From contig JAUIMM010001598.1 of the NCBI GenBank assembly GCA_031769625.1, forward strand, positions 62,001-126,000: a stretch of 64,000 nucleotides of DNA. Reading direction: 5' to 3'. The notes beneath the pieces were generated by a model that saw only the letters and a program-made list of their open reading frames with translations, was not told the DNA's origin and did no database searches. The position numbers and the translations under genes were made by a program. This document shows, piece by piece, positions 51,455 to 61,906 of the stretch. How positions within the stretch are numbered: the first letter of the stretch is position 1; the number at the start of each line of letters is the position of its first letter. The DNA comes from Taudactylus pleione. Lineage: Eukaryota; Chordata; Amphibia; Anura; Myobatrachidae.

Positions 51455-52440
51455 TGTGTTGAAGACTAAGACCCACAAATGTGATGTGAAATGGTTTTTC
51501 TCCCATGTTGCGTTTAAGAGAAAACAGCAAATGCACGTTTTAGGCCAAAATGCATTGAAAGCAATGGAAATAACAAAAGCGCATACTTTGTGATATCTCC
51601 TTTTGTAGCAAACACAGACAGCTCAAAATTTCACCGGATGTGTTGAAGACCAAGACCCACAAATGTGATGTGAAATGGTTTTTCTCCCATGTTGCATTTA
51701 AGAGAAAACAGCAAATGCACGTTTTTGGCCAAAATGCATTGAAAGCAAAGGAAAAAACAAAAGCGCATACTTTGTGATATCTCCTCTTGTAGCAAACACA
51801 GATAGCTCAAAATTTCTCTGGATGTGTTGAAGACCAAGTCCCATAAATGTGATGTGAAATGGTTTTTCTCCAATGTTGCGTTTAAGAGAAAACAGCAATT
51901 GTTCATTTTAGGCCAAAATGCATTGAAAGCAATGGAAACAACAAAAGCGCATACTTTGTGTTATCTCCTCTTGTAGAAAACACAGACAGCTCAAAATTTC
52001 ACTGCATGTGTTGAAGACCAAGACCCACAAATGTGATGAGAAATGGTTTTTCTCCCATGTTGCGTTTAAGAGAAAATCGCAAATGCACGTTTTAGGCCAA
52101 AATGCATTGAAAGCAATGAAAACAACAAAAGTGCATACTTTGTGATATCTCCTCTTGTAGCACATACAGACACCTCAAAATTTCACCAGATGTGTTGAAG
52201 ACCAATACGCACAAATGTGATGTGAAATGGTTTTTCTCCCATGTTGCATTTAAGAGAAAACAGCAAATGCACGTTTTAGGCCAAAATGCATTGGAAGCAA
52301 TGGAAACAACAAAAGCGCATACTTTGTGTTATCTCCTCTTGTAGAAAACACAGACAGCTCAAAATTTCACTGGATGTGTTGAAGACCAAGACCCACAAAT
52401 GTGATGAGAAATGGTTTTTCTCCCATGTTGCGTTTAAGAG
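51455..52440 (+). repeat. 5-monomer block repeated at 56,236-57,221 (offset 4,781 bp)
   Basis: The series GAAGACTAAG, TTTCTCTGG, CTCCAATGTTG, AAAGTGCATAC, GACCAATACGC and GCATTGGAAGC recurs in order. The copies part where one has AAAGAGCAATTG (52,443) and the other AAATCGCAAATG (57,224). Confidence 0.7.
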
Positions 52441-55400
52441 AAAAGAGCAATTGTTCATTTTAGGCCAAAATGCATTGAAAGCAATGGAAACAACGAAAGC
52501 GCATACTTTGTGTTATCTCCTCTTGTAGCAAACACAGACAGTTCAAAATTTCACTGGATGTGTGGAAGACCAAGTCCCACAAATGTGATGTGAAATGGTT
52601 TTTCTCCCATGTTGTGTTTAAGAGAAAACAGCAATTGTTCATTTTAGGCCAAAATGCATTGAAATCAATGGAAACAACAAAAGCGCATACTTTGTGTTAT
52701 CTCCTCTTGTAGCAAACACAGACAGCTCAAAATTTCACTGGATGTGTTGAAGACCAAGACCCACAAATGTGATGTGAAATGGTTTTTCTCCCATGTTGCG
52801 TTTAAGAGAAAACAGCAAATGCACGTTTTAGGCCAAAATGCATTGAAAGCAATGGAAACAACAAAAATGCATACTTTGTGAAATCTCCTCTTGTAGCAAA
52901 CACAGACAGCTCAAAATTTCACTGAATGTGTTGAAGACCAAGTCCCACAAATGTGATGTGAAATGGTTTTTCTCCCATGTTGCGTTTAAGAGAAAAGAGC
53001 AATTGTTCATTTTAGGCCAAAATGCATTGAAAGCAATGGAAACAACGAAAGCGCATACTTTGTGTTATCTCCTCTTGTAGCAAACACAGACAGTTCAAAA
53101 TTTCACTGGATGTGTTGAAGACCAAGACCCACAAATATGATGTGAAATGGTTTTTCTCCCATGTTGCGTTTAAGAGAAAACAGCAAATGCACGTTTTAGG
53201 CCAAAATGTATTGAAAGAAATGGAAACAACAAAAGCGCATACTTTGTGATATCTCCTCTTGTAGCAAACACAGACAGCTCAAATTTCACTGGATGTGTTG
53301 AAGACCAATACCCACAAATGTGATGTGAAATGGTTTTTCTCCCATGTTGTGTTTAAGAGAACAGCAATTGTTCATTTTAGGCCAAAATGCATTGAAAGCA
53401 ATAGAAACAACAAAAGCGCATACTTTGTGATATCTCCTCTTGTAGCAAACACAGACAGCTCAAAATCTCACTTGATGTGTTGAAGACCAACTACCACAAA
53501 TGTGATGTGAAATGGTTTTTCTCCCTTGTTGCGTTTAAGAGAAAAGAGCAATTGTTCATTTTAGGCCAAAATGCATTGAAAGCAATGGAAACAACAAAAG
53601 CGCATACTTTGTGTTATCTCCTCTTGTAGCAAATACAGACACCTCAAAATTTCACCGGATGTGTTGAAGACCAAGACCCACAAATGTGATGTGAAATGGT
53701 TGTTCTCCCATGTTGCGTTTAAGAGAAAACAGCAAATGCACGTTTTAGGCCAAAATGCATTAAAAGCAATGGAAACAACAAAAGCACATACTTTGTGTTA
53801 TCTCCTCTTGTAGCAAACACAGATAGCTCAAAATTTCACTGGATGTGTTGAAGACCAAGTCCCATAAATGTGATGTGAAATGGTTTTTCTCCCATGTTGC
53901 GTTTAAGAGAAAACAGCAATTGTTCATTTTAGGCCAAAATGCGTTGAAAGCAATGGAAACAACTAAAGCGCATACTTTGTGTTATCTCCTCTTGTAGCAA
54001 AGAGAGACAGCTCAAAATTTCACTGGATGTGTTGAAGACTAAGACCCACAAATGTGATGTGAAATGGTTTTTCTCCCATGTTGCGTTTAAGAGAAAACAG
54101 CAAATGCACGTTTTAGGCCAAAATGCATTGAAAGCAATGGAAATAACAAAAGCGCACACTTTGTGATATCTCCTTTTGTAGCAAACACAGACAGCTCAAA
54201 ATTTCACCCGGATGTGTTGAAGACCAAGACCCACAAATGTGATGTGGAAATGGTTTTTCTCCCATGTTGCATTTAAGAGAAAACAGCAAATGCACGTTTT
54301 TGGCCAAAATGCATTGAAAGCAAAGGAAAAAACAAAAGTGCATACTTTGTGATATCTCCTCTTGTAGCAAACACAGATAGCTCAAAATTTCTCTGGATGT
54401 GTTGAAGACCAAGTCCCATAAATGTGATGTGAAATGGTTTTTTCTCCAATGTTGCGTTTAGAGAAAACCAGCAAATGCACGTTTTAGGCCAAAATGCATT
54501 GAAACTAATGGAAACAACAAAAGCGTATACTTAGTGATATCTCCTCTTGTAGAAAACACAGACAGCTAAAAATTTCACTGGATGTGTTGAAGACCAAGAC
54601 GACAAATGTGATGTGAAATGGTTTTTCTCCCATGATGCGTTTAAGAGAAAACAGCAAATGCACGTTTTAGGCCAAAATGCTTTGAAAGCAATGGAAACAA
54701 CTAAAGCGCATACTTTGTGTTATCTCCTCTTGTAGAAAACACAGACAGCTCAAAATTTCACTGGATGTGTTGAAGACCAAGACCCACAAATGTGATGAGA
54801 AATGGTTTTTCTCCCATGTTGCATTTAAGAGAAAACAGCAATTGTTCATTTTAGGCCAAAATGCATTGAAAGCAATGGAAACAACAAAAGCGCATACTTT
54901 GTGATATCTCCTCTTGTAGAAAACACAGACAGCTCAAAATTTCACTTCATGTGTTGAAGACCAACTACCACAAATGTGATGTGAAATGGTTTTTCTCCCA
55001 TGTTGCGTTTAAGAGAAAACAGCAATTGTTCATTTTAGGCCAAAATGCATTGAAAGCAATGGAAACAACAAAAGCACATAATTTGTGTTATCTCCTCTTG
55101 TAGCACATACAGACACCTCAAAATTTCACAGGATGTGTTGAAGACCAAGACGCACAAATGTGATGTGAAATGGTTTTTCTCCCATGTTGCGTTTAAGAGA
55201 AAACAGCAAATGCACGTTTTAGGCCAAAATGCATTGAAAGCAATGGAAACAACAAAAGCGCATACTTTGTGTTATCTCCTCTTGTAGCAAACACAGACAG
55301 CTCAAAATTTCACTGGATGTGTTGAAGACCAAGACCCACAAATGTGATGTGAAATGGTTTTTCTCCCATGTTGCGTTTTAGAGAAAACAGCAAATGCATG

Positions 55401-56520
55401 TTTTAGGCCAAAATGCATTGAAAGCAATGGAAACAACAAAAATGCATACTTTGTGAAATCTCCTCTTGTAGCAAACACAGACAGCTCAAAATTTCACTGA
55501 ATGTGTTGAAGACCAAGTCCCACAAATGTGATGTGAAATGGTTTTTCTCCCATGTTGCGTTTAAGAGAAAAGAGCAATTGTTCATTTTAGGCCAAAATGC
55601 ATTGAAAGCAATGGAAACAACGAAAGCGCATACTTTGTGTTATCTCCTCTTGTAGCAAACACAGACAGTTCAAAATTTCACTGGATGTGTTGAAGACCAA
55701 GACCCACAAATATGATGTGAAATGGTTTTTCTCCCATGTTGCGTTTAAGAGAAAACAGCAAATGCACGTTTTAGGCCAAAATGCATTGAAAGAAATGGAA
55801 ACAACAAAAGCGCATATTTTGTGATATCTCCTCTTGTAGCAAACACAGACAGCTCAAAATTTCACTGGATGTGTTGAAGACCAATACCCACAAATGTGAT
55901 GTGAAATGGTTTTTCTCCCATGTTGTGTTTAAGAGAACAGCAATTGTTCATTTTAGGCCAAAATGCATTGAAAGCAATGGAAACAACAAAAGCGCATACT
56001 TTGTGATATCTCCTCTTGTAGCAAACACAGACAGCTCAAAATTTCACTGGATGTGTTGAAGACCAATACCCACAAATGTGATGTGAAATGGTTTTTCTCC
56101 CTTGTTGCGTTTAAGAGAAAACAGCAATTGTTCATTTTAGGCCAAAATGCATTGAAAGCAATGGAAACAACAAAAGCGCATACTTTGTGTTATCTCCTCT
56201 TGTAGCAAAGAGAGACAGCTCAAAATTTCACTGGATGTGTTGAAGACTAAGACCCACAAATGTGATGTGAAATGGTTTTTCTCCCATGTTGCGTTTAAGA
56301 GAAAACAGCAAATGCACGTTTTAGGCCAAAATGCATTGAAAGCAATGGAAATAACAAAAGCGCATACTTTGTGATATCTCCTTTTGTAGCAAACACAGAC
56401 AGCTCAAAATTTCACCGGATGTGTTGAAGACCAAGACCCACAAATGTGATGTGAAATGGTTTTTCTCCCATGTTGCATTTAAGAGAAAACAGCAAATGCA
56501 CGTTTTTGGCCAAAATGCAT

Positions 56521-59500
56521 TGAAAGCAAAGGAAAAAACAAAAGCGCATACTTTGTGATATCTCCTCTTGTAGCAAACACAGATAGCTCAAAATTTCTCT
56601 GGATGTGTTGAAGACCAAGTCCCATAAATGTGATGTGAAATGGTTTTTCTCCAATGTTGCGTTTAAGAGAAAACAGCAATTGTTCATTTTAGGCCAAAAT
56701 GCATTGAAAGCAATGGAAACAACAAAAGCGCATACTTTGTGTTATCTCCTCTTGTAGAAAACACAGACAGCTCAAAATTTCACTGCATGTGTTGAAGACC
56801 AAGACCCACAAATGTGATGAGAAATGGTTTTTCTCCCATGTTGCGTTTAAGAGAAAATCGCAAATGCACGTTTTAGGCCAAAATGCATTGAAAGCAATGA
56901 AAACAACAAAAGTGCATACTTTGTGATATCTCCTCTTGTAGCACATACAGACACCTCAAAATTTCACCGGATGTGTTGAAGACCAATACGCACAAATGTG
57001 ATGTGAAATGGTTTTTCTCCCATGTTGCATTTAAGAGAAAACAGCAAATGCACGTTTTAGGCCAAAATGCATTGGAAGCAATGGAAACAACAAAAGCGCA
57101 TACTTTGTGTTATCTCCTCTTGTAGAAAACACAGACAGCTCAAAATTTCACTGGATGTGTTGAAGACCAAGACCCACAAATGTGATGAGAAATGGTTTTT
57201 CTCCCATGTTGCGTTTAAGAGAAAATCGCAAATGCACGTTTTAGGCCAAAATGCATTGAAAGCAATGAAAACAACAAAAGCGCATACTTTGTGAAATCTC
57301 CTCTTGTAGCAAACACAGACAGCTCAAAATTTCACTGAATGTGTTGAAGACCAAGTCCCACAAATGTGATGTGAAATGGTTTTTCTCCCATGTTGCGTTT
57401 AAGAGAAAAGAGCAATTGTTCATTTTAGGCCAAAATGCATTGAAATCAATGGAAACAACAAAAGCGCATACTTTGTGTTATCTCCTCTTGTAGCAAACAC
57501 AGACAGCTCAAAATTTCACTTGATGTGTTGAAGACCAAGACCCACAAATGTGATGTGAAATGGTTTTTCTCCCATGTTGCGTTTAAGAGAAAACAGCAAA
57601 TGCACGTTTTAGGCCAAAATGCATTGAAAGCAATGGAAACAACAAAAATGCATACTTTGTGAAATCTCCTCTTGTAGCAAACACAGACAGCTCAAAATTT
57701 CACTGAATGTGTTGAAGACCAAGTCCCACAAATGTGATGTGAAATGGTTTTTCTCCCATGTTGCGTTTAAGAGAAAAGAGCAATTGTTCATTTTAGGCCA
57801 AAATGCATTGAAAGCAATGGAAACAACGAAAGCGCATACTTTGTGTTATCTCCTCTTGTAGCAAACACAGACAGTTCAAAATTTCACTGGATGTGTTGAA
57901 GACCAAGACCCACAAATATGATGTGAAATGGTTTTTCTCCCATGTTGCGTTTAACAGAAAACAGCAAATGCACGTTTTAGGCCAAAATGCATTGAAAGAA
58001 ATGGAAACAACAAAAGCGCATACTTTGTGATATCTCCTCTTGTAGCAAACACAGACAGCTCAAAATTTCACTGGATGTGTTGAAGACCAATACCCACAAA
58101 TGTGATGTGAAATGGTTTTTCTCCCATGTTGTGTTTAAGAGAACAACAATTGTTCATTTTAGGCCAAAATGCATTGAAAGCAAAGGAAAAAACAAAAGCG
58201 CATACTTTGTGATATCTCCTCTTGTAGCAAACACAGATAGCTCAAAATTTCTCTGGATGTGTTGAAGACCAAGTCCCATAAATGTGATGTGAAATGGTTT
58301 TTCTCCAATGTTGCGTTTAAGAGAAAACAGCAATTGTTCATTTTAGGCCAAAATGCATTGAAAGCAATGGAAACAACAAAAGCGCATACTTTGTGTTATC
58401 TCCTCTTGTAGAAAACACAGACAGCTCAAAATTTCACTGCATGTGTTGAAGACCAAGACCCACAAATGTGATGAGAAATGGTTTTTCTCCCATGTTGCGT
58501 TTAAGAGAAAATCGCAAATGCACGTTTTAGGCCAAAATGCATTGAAAGCAATGAAAACAACAAAAGTGCATACTTTGTGATATCTCCTCTTGTAGCACAT
58601 ACAGACACCTCAAAATTTCACCGGATGTGTTGAAGACCAATACGCACAAATGTGATGTGAAATGGTTTTTCTCCCATGTTGCATTTAAGAGAAAACAGCA
58701 AATGCACGTTTTAGGCCAAAATGCATTGGAAGCAATGGAAACAACAAAAGCGCATACTTTGTGTTATCTCCTCTTGTAGAAAACACAGACAGCTCAAAAT
58801 TTCACTGGATGTGTTGAAGACCAAGACCCACAAATGTGATGAGAAATGGTTTTTCTCCCATGTTGCGTTTAAGAGAAAATCGCAAATGCACGTTTTAGGC
58901 CAAAATGCATTGAAAGCAATGAAAACAACAAAAGCGCATACTTTGTGAAATCTCCTCTTGTAGCAAACACAGACAGCTCAAAATTTCACTGAATGTGTTG
59001 AAGACCAAGTCCCACAAATGTGATGTGAAATGGTTTTTCTCCCATGTTGCGTTTAAGAGAAAAGAGCAATTGTTCATTTTAGGCCAAAATGCATTGAAAT
59101 CAATGGAAACAACAAAAGCGCATACTTTGTGTTATCTCCTCTTGTAGCAAACACAGACAGCTCAAAATTTCACTTGATGTGTTGAAGACCAAGACCCACA
59201 AATGTGATGTGAAATGGTTTTTCTCCCATGTTGCGTTTAAGAGAAAACAGCAAATGCACGTTTTAGGCCAAAATGCATTGAAAGCAATGGAAACAACAAA
59301 AATGCATACTTTGTGAAATCTCCTCTTGTAGCAAACACAGACAGCTCAAAATTTCACTGAATGTGTTGAAGACCAAGTCCCACAAATGTGATGTGAAATG
59401 GTTTTTCTCCCATGTTGCGTTTAAGAGAAAAGAGCAATTGTTCATTTTAGGCCAAAATGCATTGAAAGCAATGGAAACAACGAAAGCGCATACTTTGTGT

Positions 59501-59828
59501 TATCTCCTCTTGTAGCAAACACAGACAGTTCAAAATTTCACTGGATGTGTTGAAGACCAAGACCCACAAATATGATGTGAAATGGTTTTTCTCCCATGTT
59601 GCGTTTAACAGAAAACAGCAAATGCACGTTTTAGGCCAAAATGCATTGAAAGAAATGGAAACAACAAAAGCGCATACTTTGTGATATCTCCTCTTGTAGC
59701 AAACACAGACAGCTCAAAATTTCACTGGATGTGTTGAAGACCAATACCCACAAATGTGATGTGAAATGGTTTTTCTCCCATGTTGTGTTTAAGAGAACAA
59801 CAATTGTTCATTTTAGGCCAAAATGCAT
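56521..59828 (+). repeat. 9-monomer tandem duplication (offset 1,654 bp)
   Basis: 56,521-58,174 is repeated as 58,175-59,828. Both copies share otherwise rare variants: TTTAACAGAAAAC (57,950 and 59,604), CACTTGATGTGTTG before GACCAAGACCC, GAGAACAACAATTG and GCATTGGAAGC. The junction is readable at 58,175: the sequence changes from the GAGAACAACAATTG monomer into the GCAAAGGAAAAAAC monomer that opens copy 1. The period is 9 x 184 minus 2, from the single 182-bp monomer. Confidence 0.85.
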
Positions 59829-61906
59829 TGAAAGCAATGGAAACAACAAAAGCGCATACTTTGTGATATCTCCTCTTGTAGCAAACACAGACAGCTCAAA
59901 ATCTCACTTGATGTGTTGAAGACCAACTACCACAAATGTGATGTGAAATGGTTTTTCTCCCTTGTTGCGTTAAAGAGAAAACAGCAATTGTTCATTTTAG
60001 GCCAAAATGCATTGAAAGCAATGGAAACAACAAAAGCGCATACTTTGTGTTATCTCCTCTTGTAGCAAATACAGACACCTCAAAATTTCACCGGATCTGT
60101 TGAAGACCAAGAACCACAAATGTGATGTGAAATGGTTGTTCTCCCATGTTGCGTTTAAGAGAAAACAGCAAATACACGTTTTAGGCCAAAATGCATTAAA
60201 AGCAATGGAAACAACAAAAGCGCATACTTTGTGTTATCTCCTCTTGTAGCAAACACAGATAGCTCAAAATTTCACTGGATGTGTTGAAGACCAAGTCCCA
60301 TAAATGTGATGTGAAATGGTTTTTCTCCCATTTTGCGTTTAAGAGAAAACAGCAATTGTTCATTTTAGGCCAAAATGCATTGAAAGCAATGGAAACAACT
60401 AAAGCACATACTTTGTGTTATCTCCTCTTGTAGCAAAGAGAGACAGCTCAAAATTTCACTGGATGTGTTGAAGACTAAGACCCACAAATGTGATGTGAAA
60501 TGGTTTTTCTCCCATGTTGCGTTTAAGAGAAAACAGCAAATGCACGTTTTAGGCCAAAATGCATTGAAAGCAATGGAAATAACAAAAGCGCATACTTTGT
60601 GATATCTCCTTTTGTAGCAAACACAGACAGCTCAAAATTTCACCGGATGTGTTGAAGACCAAGACCCACAAATGTGATGTGAATTGGTTTTTCTCCCATG
60701 TTGCATTTAAGAGAAAACAGCAAATGCACGTTTTTGGCCAAAATGCATTGAAAGCAAAGGAAAAAACAAAAGCGCATACTTTGTGATATCTCCTCTTGTA
60801 GCAAACACAGATAGCTCAAAATTTCTCTGGATGTGTTGAAGACCAAGTCCCATAAATGTGATGTGAAATGGTTTTTCTCCAATGTTGCGTTTAAGAGAAA
60901 ACAGCAATTGTTCATTTTAGGCCAAAATGCATTGAAAGCAATGGAAACAACAAAAGCGCATACTTTGTGTTATCTCCTCTTGTAGAAAACACAGACAGCT
61001 CAAAATTTCACTGCATGTGTTGAAGACCAAGACCCACAAATGTGATGAGAAATGGTTTTTCTCCCATGTTGCGTTTAAGAGAAAATCGCAAATGCACGTT
61101 TTAGGCCAAAATGCATTGAAAGCAATGAAAACAACAAAAGTGCATACTTTGTGATATCTCCTCTTGTAGCAAACACAGACAGCTCAAAATTTCACTGGAT
61201 GTGTTGAAGACCAAGTCCCACAAATGTGATGTGAAATGGTTTTTCTCCCATGTTGTGTTTAAGAGAAAACAGCAATTGTTCATTTTAGGCCAAAATGCAT
61301 TGAAATCAATGGAAACAACAAAAGCGCATACTTTGTGTTATCTCCTCTTGTAGCAAACACAGACAGCTCAAAATTTCACTGGATGTGTTGAAGACCAACT
61401 ACCACAAATGTGATGTGAAATGGTTTTTCTCCCATGTTGCGTTTAAGAGAAAACAGCAATTGTTCATTTTAGGCCAAAATGCATTGAAAGCAATGGAAAC
61501 AACAAAAGCGCATACTTTGTGTTATCTCCTCTTGTAGCAAACACAGACAGCTCAAAATTTCACCGAAAGTGTTGAAGACCAAGACCCAGAAATGTGATGT
61601 GAAATGGTTTTTCTCCCATGTTGCGTTTAAGAGAAATCAGCAAATGTTCATTTTAGGCCAAAATGCATTGAAAGCAATGGAAACAACAAAAGCGCATACT
61701 TTGTGATATATCTTCTTGTAGCAATCACAGACAGCTCAAAATTTCACTGGATGTGTTGAAGACCAAGACCCACAAATGTGATGTGAAATGGTTTTTCTCC
61801 CATGTTGCGTTTAAGAGAAAACAGCAAATGCACGTTTTAGGCCAAAATGCATTGAAAGCAAGGGAAACAACAAAAGCGCATACTTTGTGTTATCTCCTCT
61901 TGTAGC

